Part shown: piece after piece, positions 35,061-44,301 of the stretch
Numbering within the stretch: the first letter of the stretch is position 1
Layout: every line of letters begins with the position of its first letter
Assembly: GCA_945957605.1 (NCBI GenBank)
Contig: CAMFLR010000015.1
Span: 1-64,000, forward strand
Source: an uncultured Isosphaeraceae bacterium
Lineage (GTDB): Bacteria > Planctomycetota > Planctomycetia > Isosphaerales > Isosphaeraceae
Length of the DNA: 64,000 bases
Direction: 5' to 3'
Position numbers and translations under genes: made by a program
The notes under the pieces: generated by a model
Seen by the model: only the letters and a program-made list of their open reading frames with translations
What the model was told of the DNA's origin: nothing
The model's database searches: none

Positions 35061-37658
35061 TCACCGAAGAGGGGCACCGCCAAGGTCCGTCAATCGCCGC
35101 CTGATATCCCACGCGGTTGTGCCGTCCATTGGGCAAATCGCGTCACCTTCGTCGAACTCCAGGTTCGTCGTCATGCGTACCCAGTAGGAAATCCGCTCCG
35201 CTTCGGCCTCGACGGGTTGCGGCATGGTCCAGCAACGAACCGTGGCGTCGCGTCCGCGGCTCACAAGTCGGCCGCCGTCTCTACTGAAAACCACGCCGCC
35301 GACCGCTTCGCCATGCTTCAGCGCCGGGCCTATGGGCAACCCAGTGGCGGCGCACCATAACCGGATCTTGCCGTCGTCGCCACCTGTGGCAACAGCCGTC
35401 CCGTCGGGCCGAAACGCAAGGCAATCAACCCGTGCGCCGTGGTCGAGCCGCTCACCAATCGGTCGGCCCGTCGAGGAATCCCAAAGGCGAGTGGTACCAG
35501 CATCGCCCGAGGTCGCGAATACTTCTCCATCAGCGCGGAAGCTCAGGCAGCGAATCTCTCCCTGATCTACCAAGGCGATCGTCGCGATCTTGCGAACGAT
35601 ATCCCAGACCCTCACACCACCATCGCGACTGCCCGTCAACAAACGTCCGCCCGCGAAGTCGAACGCTAGACGTATAACGCTCGCATCATGGGCCAACGGT
35701 TCGTTGAGAGGTTGCCCCGTCGTGGAATCGAGAAGATGCACGGCGCCGTCTTCGCGCGCGACGGCAAGGGTCGATCCATCGGGAGAGAATGAGACCGCAA
35801 GGATCGGCGCAGGATCTCCTTCCCATTTGCCAATCGGTTTGCGGGACACAAAGTCCCAAAGGACGCTCGATCCCGTCGCGTTTGCCGCAGCGATCCTCGC
35901 TCCTTCCGGGCTGAAACAAACTGCCGTAACAGGTGAGCCGCAATTAATGGGTTTGCCAAATGGATCGCCGGTGATGGCGTCCCAGAATCGGATCAGCCCC
36001 GCGTCGTCCGCGGTTGCCACAACGTTGCCGTCCGGGTGGAAAGTCACTGCGCGAACGAGGCCATCGTGCATCAAGGGAGAGGAAAGGGGCGACCCGGTCG
36101 CGAGATCCCAAAGCCGGGCCGTGCGGTTTGCACCGGCCGTGGCCAGCGTCCGGCCTTCGGGGCTGAAATCTACGGCGTAAACTTCGGCGCCGTGGCGAAA
36201 TCCTCGCTCCAAGAGCTTCGCGCCGACATGCCAGGCAGAGAGGCTCATGCGCACCACTCGCTGCAGTTCAGCGGGAGCGTCTTCCAAGGCGCGAGATAGC
36301 CAGAGCATCCCTTCATTCCGAGCGTCACGTGCGAAACACGTGTGGGCACGTTCGAGCGCGAGCCGCGACTGAGAACGGTTCACTTCGATGAACGCCGCTT
36401 CGTGCTCGGTGCGATAGCGGATATCGGAGAGCCATTTTTCGAGGTCGTCGGCGAGTTCGAGCGCGGTGGCATGCCGGTCTTGGGGCTTGAGCGACATCGC
36501 TTTGACGCAGATTGTCTCGAGCGTCGCATCGATGGACCGGCGCACTCTGCGCGGGCCGAGGAAAATACCGCGTCGGACTCGGTTGAGAACCGCGGGAGTA
36601 TCGCCATCGGGGAACGCATCTTGACCGACGAGCACGCAGTACAGGATCGCCCCGAGACTGTAGATATCGCTCGAAGGTCCGACCCGATCGACACCCCCCT
36701 CAGCCTGCTCCGGGCTCATATATCGAGGCGTGCCGATCACCGAACCCGGCCGGGTCTGCGATGGGTCAGCCGAAGCGTGGCGGGCGGATAGGGTCTTGGC
36801 TCCGTCATCTCGGGCGTCGGAGTGAAGTCGAGCGATTCCCCAATCGACCACCAATGTTTCTCCGAAGTGGCCGAGCATCACGTTTTCGGGCTTGAGGTCG
36901 CGATGGACCACACCCTGACTATGGGCGTAAGCGACCGCGTTGCAGACGTCGATCACGCTTCGCAGCAACCGTCGGAACGCCAGCTCGCGCGTCTCGACGC
37001 CTTCTGCCGACTTGCCCATGTGATGGAATCGATCAATCGCATCGCGCAGCGTTCCGCCCTTGAGCAGACGCATCGCGTAGAAGGGCCGGCCATCAGCATG
37101 GCGATTCAGGCTGTAAACCGGCACAATTCCGGGGTGCTCGAGGCTTCCTGTGACTTCAGCCTCGAACAGGAAACGGGCCTGAAAATCCGGGTCATGAGCC
37201 CGCTCGACGGGCAATTCCTTCAAAGCAACCGAGCGGTTCAGCTCCGTGTCGAGCGCCAGGAAAACCTCGCCAAGTCCGCCTCGCGCATGTGGCCGCAGGA
37301 CTTCAAATCGCCGCGTACCACTCGTTGCGCTTTCCGCTGCTTCGAGCCTGTCACCCCGATCGGACCGCGGGTAGTCGACCGTCACGTTGGGATCGTTCTC
37401 GCTGCGCGCTGCGGCTTCTTCGTGTCGACCGACCTTCTCTCCCGCACGAGACAAATCTCGTTTTACTCGGGCCTGTAGTTCCGAGAGGGACGCCGAGTCG
37501 AGTCGACCATCGCTTGCAAGAATTTCGGACAGCGACTTCTCGGGAAAACGAGCGAGCGTCTGTGCTGCTTTGACGAGATCTGCTTCGTCGACGTTGCCGC
37601 TTGAAAGGGCGTACAAGCAGAGCAGCAGTTCGTGCGACACGGCCTCTCGCTCAACCAT
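35061..37658 (-). CDS. Ser/Thr protein kinase with C-terminal WD40 propeller
   Basis: 865 residues from ATG 37658. A helical N-terminal region (1-115) leads to a Hanks-type kinase: glycine loop ARGGLGEV (about 125), Lys147 in VALKEL, VVHRDLKPEN (251-259), DWG in place of DFG (272-274) and SPEQAEG. A transmembrane segment is not evident between domains. A linker of about 70 residues precedes at least seven WD40 repeats (HGAEVYAVDFSPEGRTLATAGANRTARLWD and similar). This fusion is typical of Planctomycetota. The frame continues upstream to 37781, adding a hydrophobic stretch that would place the kinase outside the cell, so I reject it. Substrates unknown. Confidence 0.93.
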   Translation of the reverse strand: MVEREAVSHELLLCLYALSSGNVDEADLVKAAQTLARFPEKSLSEILASDGRLDSASLSELQARVKRDLSRAGEKVGRHEEAAARSENDPNVTVDYPRSDRGDRLEAAESATSGTRRFEVLRPHARGGLGEVFLALDTELNRSVALKELPVERAHDPDFQARFLFEAEVTGSLEHPGIVPVYSLNRHADGRPFYAMRLLKGGTLRDAIDRFHHMGKSAEGVETRELAFRRLLRSVIDVCNAVAYAHSQGVVHRDLKPENVMLGHFGETLVVDWGIARLHSDARDDGAKTLSARHASADPSQTRPGSVIGTPRYMSPEQAEGGVDRVGPSSDIYSLGAILYCVLVGQDAFPDGDTPAVLNRVRRGIFLGPRRVRRSIDATLETICVKAMSLKPQDRHATALELADDLEKWLSDIRYRTEHEAAFIEVNRSQSRLALERAHTCFARDARNEGMLWLSRALEDAPAELQRVVRMSLSAWHVGAKLLERGFRHGAEVYAVDFSPEGRTLATAGANRTARLWDLATGSPLSSPLMHDGLVRAVTFHPDGNVVATADDAGLIRFWDAITGDPFGKPINCGSPVTAVCFSPEGARIAAANATGSSVLWDFVSRKPIGKWEGDPAPILAVSFSPDGSTLAVAREDGAVHLLDSTTGQPLNEPLAHDASVIRLAFDFAGGRLLTGSRDGGVRVWDIVRKIATIALVDQGEIRCLSFRADGEVFATSGDAGTTRLWDSSTGRPIGERLDHGARVDCLAFRPDGTAVATGGDDGKIRLWCAATGLPIGPALKHGEAVGGVVFSRDGGRLVSRGRDATVRCWTMPQPVEAEAERISYWVRMTTNLEFDEGDAICPMDGTTAWDIRRRLTDLGGAPLR

Positions 37659-38147
37659 CGCGCAACCCCCGGCATCGAACTTAGACGCGGCTCCGGCTGA
37701 TGATAAAGTGTTCACTGCCGGAAGGAAAGCGATGAACGCCAATGCATAAACCGCCAGGCAAGTGATCCCGGCATGAAACACTGTTTTTCGAGGTAATGGC
37801 AGGCGTGGGGCAATCCACGTTTACATGATCAGTTGCATGGATATTTCAAAAAACTAATCTGCGATCCCCTGCGCGTTTGATCCGCTTTGTAGCTGATCGC
37901 CTACAGGATTTGCTCCGACCCAGTAGCGCCACGTCTCGGGACCAGCGTCGCGGTTGCTTGACGTGTCTCACCCACGCTTCGCCGCCTTCGATCGCATTGC
38001 GACAGTTCGGGTAACCGTGATATCCGAACATCTTGCGTGCTTGGCTGAATCACCCAAACTCCGTAGAAGGCGTTCGCCAGCCTGTCCACACTATGTGGAC
38101 ACCTCGCACTCACGAAGTGTGAGAAGTTGCATCACGGACCGCTGCGC
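37659..38147. other. Intergenic region upstream of the kinase
   Basis: 490 bases without a supported gene. It holds a small palindrome GTCCACA-CTA-TGTGGAC (38084-38100) of unknown role; short frames on both strands have no motif. The kinase promoter should be here but is not obvious. Confidence 0.45.
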
Positions 38148-38181
38148 AAAAAAAAGGACTTGCGGCTTTCGCCACAAGTCC
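38148..38181 (-). terminator. Rho-independent terminator of tRNA-Asn
   Basis: Minus strand: an 11-bp stem with one wobble pair (38181-38171 with 38166-38156), GAAA tetraloop, then eight T. It begins 34 bases after the tRNA 3' end. Confidence 0.9.
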
Positions 38182-38215
38182 CTTATTCACTCGACTTACG
38201 TCGATCTTCAAAAAG

Positions 38216-38288
38216 CTCCCCGACTAGGACTCGAACCTAGAACCTAGCGGTTAACAGCCGCTCGCTCTACCGATTGAGCTATCGGGGA
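38216..38288 (-). tRNA. tRNA-Asn (anticodon GTT)
   Basis: 73-base cloverleaf: acceptor TCCCCGA/TCGGGGA with discriminator G, D arm GCTC-AATCGGTA-GAGC, anticodon arm AGCGG-CTGTTAA-CCGCT (GTT), variable AGGTT, T arm CTAGG-TTCGAGT-CCTAG. All stems pair fully. CCA is not encoded. Single gene with its own promoter and terminator. Confidence 0.97.
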
Positions 38289-38300
38289 ATCGGTAGGACA

Positions 38301-38329
38301 AAGATACCGAGTGGAGATCGTGAACTCAA
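38301..38329 (-). promoter_or_regulatory. Sigma-70 promoter of tRNA-Asn
   Basis: Minus strand TTGAGT (38329-38324), 17-bp spacer, TATCTT (38306-38301), 12 bases before the mature tRNA 5' end (38288). Confidence 0.7.
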
Positions 38330-38456
38330 GCCCGAATGGTGATGAATTCCGAAACTTTCCATCGCTCGCGGCTGAGCCAAAGGCAAAACCGATGGGGGAC
38401 GCCAGGCGGCACGACGCCCCCCAAGTCCTGTCTCAACCGCAAGTAACGGCGCACGC

Positions 38457-38621
38457 TTACTCTTTGCCCGGAGTCTTCGCTGCGTGCGTTTCCATCGCCT
38501 TCTCGAGAATGCCAACGATCAGCGCGTTGAGCGAAGCCTTGTCTTCCTTCGCCCAGCTCGCCAATTGTTCGTGAAGAACTGGTGGCATCCGAATCTGAAA
38601 GTGAACCACGGTCTCGGGCAT
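38457..38621 (-). CDS. Small ribbon-helix-helix (Arc-type) DNA-binding protein
   Basis: 54 residues, MPETVVHFQIRMPPVLHE at the start, then LASWAKEDKASLNALIVGILEKAME. The strand (VVHFQIRMP), helix, and S-L-N-A-L-I helix order matches the Arc/HicB-like RHH fold. CAGGAG lies 8 bases ahead of the ATG, and the gene ends in TAA 55 codons later. Possible roles: antitoxin-like or an autonomous repressor. No toxin gene adjoins it. About 130 bases upstream of the tRNA-Asn promoter on the same strand. Confidence 0.75.
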   Translation of the reverse strand: MPETVVHFQIRMPPVLHEQLASWAKEDKASLNALIVGILEKAMETHAAKTPGKE

Positions 38622-38966
38622 GACTAATGCTCCTGGGAACCTGGTGAACCTGAATCGAATCGGGATTGAATCGGTCGTTCAAGAAAGGGCGGTAGCCCGA
38701 CTCAATCGTTCCCTCGCGTCGGTCAAAATCCCCCTGTGAAGGGCCTGCCCGAAGCGTACGCATGCAATTTAGCATTTTCTCTGAACGTAAACAAACCTCT
38801 CGCGCACATCATTTTTGCATTTCTCCCCGCCGGTCACAAAAGTAAGCCACGAAGCCGTTAGGAGATATATCCCGTAGCGCCGCTGGGAGCTGGGCATGCC
38901 GGGACTGGTTCCTGCCCTAAAACGCTGGTATTCTGAAGAACCATTCACCCAGGAAAATCGCCGTTC
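38622..38966. other. Divergent intergenic region, no gene seen
   Basis: 345 bases between the RHH gene (minus) and the GbsR gene (plus). Open frames are short and lack motifs. No clear operator was found. Confidence 0.5.
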
Positions 38967-39560
38967 ATGATGACGTCTCCACCCGACGACCAGGCTGCGA
39001 ATGCTCCTCCCTCGGCTGCACCGCTCGCGCCCATCGTCGCCAATCATCCACACGGCGAGTTGATTCGACAGTTCGTCGAGCACTGGGGCGTCATGGCCCG
39101 CGCATGGGGCATCAACGCCTCCATGGGTGAGTTGTTCGCGCTACTCTATGTCACCGGCACCGACTGGAGCGCCGAAGAGCTACGCGACACATTGCAGGTC
39201 TCACGCGGCAATGTCAGCATGAATTTGCGGGAATTGATTGCGTGGGGTGTTGTGCACAAGGTGCATCGCCAGGGTGAACGTCGCGAGTTTTATCGCGCTG
39301 AGGAGGATGTCTGGACATTGTTCCGGCGCATCCTCGGCGAACGCAAACGCCGCGAGCTCGATCCTACGCTCGCCGTGCTCGACCGCGCAGTTGCGCAGGT
39401 TCCGGACGATGAACCGAATCGCGACCAGCGCCGCAGGTTGGTTGAATTGCAGCAGTTTTTTGCATTGATGAATACATTGGCAACGCGCCTGATTACGCTA
39501 AATGCCGACGATTTGCGCGATTTGGGACAGATTTTCGGTGATGAGGCATCGAAGTCCTGA
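38967..39560 (+). CDS. GbsR/MarR-family transcriptional regulator
   Basis: 197 residues. The MarR-type winged helix of the GbsR branch is visible: WGINASMGELFALLYVTGTDWSAEELRDTLQVSRGNVSMNLRELIAWGVVHKVHRQGERREFYRAEEDVW. A Pro/Ala-rich N-terminal tail (1-25) and a C-terminal helical dimerisation region follow. GbsR relatives often repress osmoprotectant or membrane-transport genes; no such gene is adjacent, so the target is unknown. A large hairpin terminator follows. Confidence 0.88.
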   Translation: MMTSPPDDQAANAPPSAAPLAPIVANHPHGELIRQFVEHWGVMARAWGINASMGELFALLYVTGTDWSAEELRDTLQVSRGNVSMNLRELIAWGVVHKVHRQGERREFYRAEEDVWTLFRRILGERKRRELDPTLAVLDRAVAQVPDDEPNRDQRRRLVELQQFFALMNTLATRLITLNADDLRDLGQIFGDEASKS

Positions 39561-39681
39561 TTTCACCACACGCTTAACAAAAAAATCTCCGGCCCCCCTT
39601 TTCACTCGCTGTTTTCGGCCTAGAACAGCGGAGTGATTGCGGTTCAGGGGCAACCCCCTTGTTTCGTCGATCACGAAAGTG

Positions 39682-39765
39682 CAGCCCCAACAGACTGCTT
39701 TCGCACTCTGGGCGGAAGGCGGAGGCAACCCATCTTGGCGATGGGAGTCTGTTGGGGCTGTTTTG
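39682..39765 (+). terminator. Long hairpin, probable terminator of the GbsR gene
   Basis: Perfect 15-bp stem CAGCCCCAACAGACT (39682-39696) / AGTCTGTTGGGGCTG (39746-39760) around a 49-base, itself structured loop, followed by TTTTGTTTCT. Located in the 245-bp gap between convergent genes. On the minus strand no T-run follows, so it would work for the plus strand only. The long loop is unusual for a simple terminator. Confidence 0.6.
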
Positions 39766-39805
39766 TTTCTGCTGGTGGCAAAAACTTGCCAAGTGAACCG
39801 CAGCT

Positions 39806-40573
39806 TTATTGCGCAAGCCAGCCACCATCGACGATCAAATCGGTACCGGTGATGAACGAACCGGCGTCGCTCGCGAGCAAGAGAAGCGGTCCGATCAGTT
39901 CTTCAGGACGCCCCCAGCGATCCATCGGCACTCGGTCAACGAACCAACGCCGCTTTTCCGGGTCGGGATGCATCGTTGACGTCATCGGCGTCTCAAACGG
40001 TCCCGGCAAAATCGCGTTGACGGTGACGCCCGTCTTTGCGAGTTCAAGCGCCATCGACCGCGTCAAACCGCAAATCCCAGCCTTCGACGCGCTATAAGCA
40101 TTCCGCTCGGCGCTGCTGACATGCCCGAAGACCGAGCTAACGTGGATAATCCGCCCCCAGCCGCGCGATTTCATGCCCGGAACGAAGGCGCGAGAGAGCA
40201 TCATCGGCGCGTGCAAATTCACCGCCAGCACGCGATCCCAATCGGCGTCGACGACTGACTCAATCGGCTGGACGATGTTGATTCCTGCGTTGTGAACGAG
40301 AATATCGACACGCCCCAGGACGGCATTCACACGATCGACAAGCGGCGCGATTTCGGCACGGTTCGCGAGATCGGCCTGAAACAGCGAAACCGAGGTATCG
40401 AGTCCGTCTCCAATCTCCATCGCCGCACGCTGGAGTTCCTCGGGATGACGCGCGACGATGCCGACGCTTGCACCTGCTTCGGCAAGGCCGCGAGCCATCG
40501 CGAGGCCAAGCCCCTTGCTGCCGCCAGTCACCAGCGCGATGCGGCCGTTCACGGAAAAACGATCGGAAGTCAT
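39806..40573 (-). CDS. SDR-family oxidoreductase
   Basis: 255 residues. Classical short-chain dehydrogenase: TGGSKGLG (16-23) for NAD(P), NAG at the fourth strand (HNAGINIV), catalytic Ser in HVSSVFG and YSASKAG for Tyr/Lys. It resembles gluconate 5-dehydrogenase-like SDRs (WGRPEELIGPLLLLASD... DLIVDGG). Start ATG 40573 has CAGGAG about 10 bases ahead; the ORF start at 40624 is not supported. Divergent from citrate synthase. Confidence 0.9.
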   Translation of the reverse strand: MTSDRFSVNGRIALVTGGSKGLGLAMARGLAEAGASVGIVARHPEELQRAAMEIGDGLDTSVSLFQADLANRAEIAPLVDRVNAVLGRVDILVHNAGINIVQPIESVVDADWDRVLAVNLHAPMMLSRAFVPGMKSRGWGRIIHVSSVFGHVSSAERNAYSASKAGICGLTRSMALELAKTGVTVNAILPGPFETPMTSTMHPDPEKRRWFVDRVPMDRWGRPEELIGPLLLLASDAGSFITGTDLIVDGGWLAQ

Positions 40574-40890
40574 CAAAGGCGCGCTCCTGGACGGACTATG
40601 GGTCGATTGAGGACGAATCGGCACATTGCTGTGGGTCGAGGTGATGGCGAGGCACCTCGCGGTCGCCTAGAATACAGGAAGAGCGACCCGATTGGCGCGA
40701 TTTTCGCCGCACTGGTTCAGGCGCGTTTGACGCGCCTCAGGATGTCGGTTACTGTCCAGTTGCGAGCGACTCGCGCAGGTAGGTTAAGAAGCCAGGCGAC
40801 CCCCGACGGTTGGCTCGACTGAAGCCGATCGCCAGTCCTCGAAGATCTTGCCCTGCCCTGCCCCTTTCAGTTCGAGCGGAGCCCCGTCAA
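40574..40890. other. Divergent intergenic region between the SDR and citrate synthase
   Basis: 317 bases. It contains a perfect palindrome AGGCGCGT-TTG-ACGCGCCT (40719-40737, 8-bp arms) near its middle, which could be an operator. No gene was found; promoters for both genes should lie here. Confidence 0.5.
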
Positions 40891-42042
40891 ATGAGCAATG
40901 AGTCGGCGGATGTTTACTACCCAGGCCTTGAAGGTGTGATCGCAAGCGAGACCGCGATCGCCAATATCGACGGTAAGCATGGTGACGGCGGGCTCGAGTA
41001 CCGGGGCTATCAGATCGAAGACCTCGCGGGCAAAGTTTCCTACGAAGAAACCGCGTTCCTTTTGCTCCACGGCGATCTTCCGAACACGGCGCAGCTCGCC
41101 GAATTCTCGGCGCGGCTTAAGTCGATGCGCGAAGTCCCCGCGCCGCTCATTAGCTTGCTCGAAAAAGTCCCCAAATCGGTCCATCCGATGGACGTGCTGC
41201 GTACGTCCGCGAGCGTGCTCGGCCACTTCGACCCCGATGTTGCCGCCTCGCCTACCGACCACGCCGCAAACGTGCGCAAGGCCGAGCGACTGGTGGCGCA
41301 ATTGCCCACCGCAATCGCTGCTCGCGAACGAATCGTCGAAGGACACGCGGTCGTCGCCCCCCGGTCCGATCTGGGCCACGCGGCGAACTTCCTCTACATG
41401 GTTCACGGCAAAGAGCCGTCGGACACGTCGCGCGATGCGTTTGACGTCTCGCTCGTTCTCTACACCGAGCACGAGCTGAATGCGTCAACCTTCTCCGGCC
41501 GCGTGACCGTTTCGACACTCTCCGATATCTATTCCGGCGTCGTTGCGGCGATCGGCACGCTCAAGGGTCCATTGCACGGCGGTGCCAACGAAGAGGCCTG
41601 GAAGCTCGTCGAATCGGTTGGCGCTCCCGAGCGTGCGGAAAAGTGGATTCAGGACGCCCTCGCTCGCAAGGAGCGAATCATGGGCTTCGGTCACCGCGTC
41701 TACAAGACAGGCGACCCCCGTGCGCGGATCCTCAAGGAATATTGCGGCAAGCTCGCGCATGAGCTGGGCGACGACCGCTGGGAACGCGTGGCCGAACCGA
41801 TTGAACGCATTGTCACCGAGACGAAGAAGCTGCCGCCGAACGTCGACTGGCCGTGTGCGCGGCTCTATCACTACCTCGGCCTGAACCTCGACATCTACAC
41901 GCCAATCTTCGCGATGGCACGCGTCGCGGGCTGGGCGGCTCATATCATCGAGCAGCTCGACCACAACCGCCTGATGCGTCCTCGCGCCCGTTACGTCGGC
42001 CCGCCGACCCGTCACGTCCAGCCGATTGCCGACCGCAAGTAA
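40891..42042 (+). CDS. Citrate synthase (bacterial short type; citrate/2-methylcitrate synthase)
   Basis: 383 residues, the usual length of the short dimeric-type enzyme. Catalytic residues are visible: His in LHGGANEEA, His in GFGHRVYKTGDPRA, and Asp in LDIYTPIFAMARVAGW. Catalyses condensation of acetyl-CoA (or propionyl-CoA) with oxaloacetate. Start ATG 40891 (MSNESADVYYPGLEGVIASETAI) is the family start; the frame is open earlier but without similarity. Which acyl-CoA is preferred cannot be told from sequence. Followed by a strong terminator. Confidence 0.95.
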   Translation: MSNESADVYYPGLEGVIASETAIANIDGKHGDGGLEYRGYQIEDLAGKVSYEETAFLLLHGDLPNTAQLAEFSARLKSMREVPAPLISLLEKVPKSVHPMDVLRTSASVLGHFDPDVAASPTDHAANVRKAERLVAQLPTAIAARERIVEGHAVVAPRSDLGHAANFLYMVHGKEPSDTSRDAFDVSLVLYTEHELNASTFSGRVTVSTLSDIYSGVVAAIGTLKGPLHGGANEEAWKLVESVGAPERAEKWIQDALARKERIMGFGHRVYKTGDPRARILKEYCGKLAHELGDDRWERVAEPIERIVTETKKLPPNVDWPCARLYHYLGLNLDIYTPIFAMARVAGWAAHIIEQLDHNRLMRPRARYVGPPTRHVQPIADRK

Positions 42043-42073
42043 GCGTCGGCCTCGCATCAACGGATTCTTCGTT

Positions 42074-42105
42074 AACGTCCTCGTTCCCCGAGGACGTTTT
42101 CTTTT
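42074..42105 (+). terminator. Terminator of the citrate synthase gene
   Basis: Perfect 10-bp stem AACGTCCTCG / CGAGGACGTT (42074-42083 with 42089-42098), five-base loop, then TTCTTTTG. 31 bp after the stop. Confidence 0.9.
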
Positions 42106-42146
42106 GCGCTCAGCTCACGGTCGTTTCGTGGAGCGAAAATGAAACC

Positions 42147-42184
42147 AGCCTCCATCGCGCCGGCAGGACCGGGCGACGGAGGCT
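42147..42184 (-). terminator. Terminator of the coiled-coil gene (minus strand)
   Basis: 12-bp stem with one mismatch (AGCCTCCGTCGC / GCGATGGAGGCT on the minus strand), followed by GGTTTCATTTTC. It lies 38 bp after the stop of the gene at 42223. Confidence 0.7.
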
Positions 42185-42222
42185 GATGGAGTTGACCACG
42201 AGGTACCAGCGAAGCAGCTTAC

Positions 42223-43938
42223 TTACTTGGCGGCGTCGGGCTTCTCGGTCGCCGGCTCGTCGGGCTTGGCAGCGTCAGGCTTGGTCCCGTCGGGGTTGGC
42301 TTCAACGCCAGGAGCGTTCGCACCCGGCTGCACCGGCTTGGGCTTGAGCAATTGACGCATCCCGGGCTTGTTACGGCTTTCGAGAGCACCCGCACCAAAA
42401 CCTTCGGGCGGCGGCGAGTAACCAAGCTCGGTCAGCAGGCGGCTAAGCTGCATCGGCGGCACGCCTGAGGTGCGAGCCTCACGCGTGGCTTCCGACTTCT
42501 CTTTGTTGAAAGCAACGTCTTCCGCGGTAAGGCCGGTGCCTTCCGTGTTCGCGTTGCCAACCAGGTTGCGACGTTCGTCGATCACGTAGGCTTTCGCCAT
42601 CGAGATCCGGCCCCAGGCCAGGCCGGTGCGCGGGGGAACGGGTTCGCCGGCCCGAGCAAAGGCACGCTCGACAGCCTGACGGCCAGGACCGCGGTCGATA
42701 CCCGGAGGAGCAAGGTCGTACTCGATGATGCCGCCCGACTGTTCGATCATGCGAATCAGCTCGGTCCGGTCATCTTTGCCGTCGCGATTGATGTCCATCT
42801 TGCCGACAAGGGCGAACCGCGTGGGGCTGTCAGCCGGCAGCGACGGCGAGTAGAGTTGGTCGTTGTAACGGATCGGGTTCGTCGAGTCTTTCGTCTCGAT
42901 GATCTTCGCGAGGCTGTCGCGCTCGCCGCGACCGGGGTCGCCGGCCGAGATGATCTCAACGGTCCCCTTGGGACGATCGTTGGGAATACCACGAGCGTCG
43001 CGATCGAACACCGTGAACCGCATAAGCGGGCGGACGCCGTTACCGCGGTTGATGCCGAGCCGGGTTTCGCCGCGGCTGTAGTCAACATAGGTGACGCGGC
43101 CGATCGACTTGCCAACCGGCAGAACGTCGGACTTGAGGGCGTCCTTATCGCGCAGGTCGTTGATCGTCTTACCCAGGTCGCGACGCAGAACGGCGAGCTT
43201 GTTCGTCTCGTCGGTCAGCTTGTTCGTCAGGTCGGTGATCTGGTTCGTCTTGTCCTTGTCGGTGTTCTGCAGGTTCGTGATCGTGTCGTACAGGCTTTGA
43301 AGCTCGGTCTTGAACCGATCGATTTCAGCCTGACGTTCCTGCAACGCCTTGTCACGCGCGCCGATCGCCTTCGCGACTTCAGCGGCGTTGGTCGAGTTCG
43401 CCGATCCCAGTTCCTTGCGGAGCTTGAGATAGTCGAGCGACATTTCACGCAGCACGTGCGACTGATTGACGAGCAGTTCCTTGAGGCGGTCGATCGTCTT
43501 GGCAGCCATCCGGTTCTCGTTCGGCTCACTCACGTAGCCGGTGACGATTCCGTTGATCACGCCCTTCAAATCGTCGAGCTTCGGATCAGCACCACCGGCT
43601 TGCAAAACCGTGGCGATCGCCGTTGCCGATTGGGTGCCAATATTTTGGATGTCAGCCGCAACCGCTTGCTTGTGCTTGGCATCCGCGGACTTGACCGCGT
43701 CGACATCTTCCAGATTGGGATAGCCGAGCATCGTGCGATACGTGTTCGCCTGCTCGAGCGCGTTGCGCGCTTGAGTGTCGGCCTCGCTCTTCTTCTTGGA
43801 AATATCTTCGAACTTCGCGAAGTTCTGCGAGGAGCTCGAGAACGCGAAGTAATTCGTTACCGCGAGAATGAATACGAGCATCACGAGCGCCGCGACGGCG
43901 ATCTTGAGCCCTTGATTGTCGTTGCTTGCTGGGGGCAT
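42223..43938 (-). CDS. Membrane-anchored coiled-coil protein
   Basis: 571 residues. Short cytoplasmic N-terminus, one membrane helix (residues 11-33, LKIAVAALVMLVFILAVTNYFAF), then an extended helical region with heptads through about residue 270 (QERQAEIDRFKTELQSLYDTITNLQNTDKDKTNQITDLTNKLTDETNKLAVLRRDLGKTINDLRDKD). A beta-rich domain (GKSIGRVTYVDYSRGETRLGINRGNGVRP...KGTVEIIS) and a Pro/Asp/Lys-rich tail follow. Likely in or on the cytoplasmic membrane facing the exterior compartment. No family is recognised; proteins of this layout are common in planctomycetes. GGGAGTGACCACCC precedes the ATG. Confidence 0.65.
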   Translation of the reverse strand: MPPASNDNQGLKIAVAALVMLVFILAVTNYFAFSSSSQNFAKFEDISKKKSEADTQARNALEQANTYRTMLGYPNLEDVDAVKSADAKHKQAVAADIQNIGTQSATAIATVLQAGGADPKLDDLKGVINGIVTGYVSEPNENRMAAKTIDRLKELLVNQSHVLREMSLDYLKLRKELGSANSTNAAEVAKAIGARDKALQERQAEIDRFKTELQSLYDTITNLQNTDKDKTNQITDLTNKLTDETNKLAVLRRDLGKTINDLRDKDALKSDVLPVGKSIGRVTYVDYSRGETRLGINRGNGVRPLMRFTVFDRDARGIPNDRPKGTVEIISAGDPGRGERDSLAKIIETKDSTNPIRYNDQLYSPSLPADSPTRFALVGKMDINRDGKDDRTELIRMIEQSGGIIEYDLAPPGIDRGPGRQAVERAFARAGEPVPPRTGLAWGRISMAKAYVIDERRNLVGNANTEGTGLTAEDVAFNKEKSEATREARTSGVPPMQLSRLLTELGYSPPPEGFGAGALESRNKPGMRQLLKPKPVQPGANAPGVEANPDGTKPDAAKPDEPATEKPDAAK

Positions 43939-44301
43939 GGGTGGTCACTCCCTCCACGCAACTCGCCCGGGAAGGGCGCGAAGAGTCGCGAGGTTTTGAA
44001 GTAGTATGTCACACAAAGATGGGAGGCGAGCGGAAAGGATCGACGGAAAACAACGCAGAACGCGTGCTAGGCCCGTGGATATTCCATGTACGTAAGCTTG
44101 ATCGATTCTAAGGCCCAATCCGGCGCGGGTCAAATGAAATCACCCATGCTGTGGCGGTTTGCACAAAATAGACAAAAGATACGACCTATTCAGCGTTTGT
44201 GCCGATTTTGCCTGTTTTCCCGAAAGCCTGCGAATCGGCTATGATGCATTTCCGAGTCACGGCGCGTAAACGCTTCGCAGCTTCGACGAGGGTCATCGCA
44301 C
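43939..44301. other. Divergent intergenic region
   Basis: 363 bases between the coiled-coil gene (minus) and the zinc-ribbon gene (plus). No gene or clear structural element was seen. Two open frames here have no motif. Confidence 0.5.

Noticed and set aside
37659-37781. Hydrophobic N-terminal extension of the kinase
   Set aside because: It would place the kinase outside the cell; the Met at 37658 starts a region like other planctomycete kinases.
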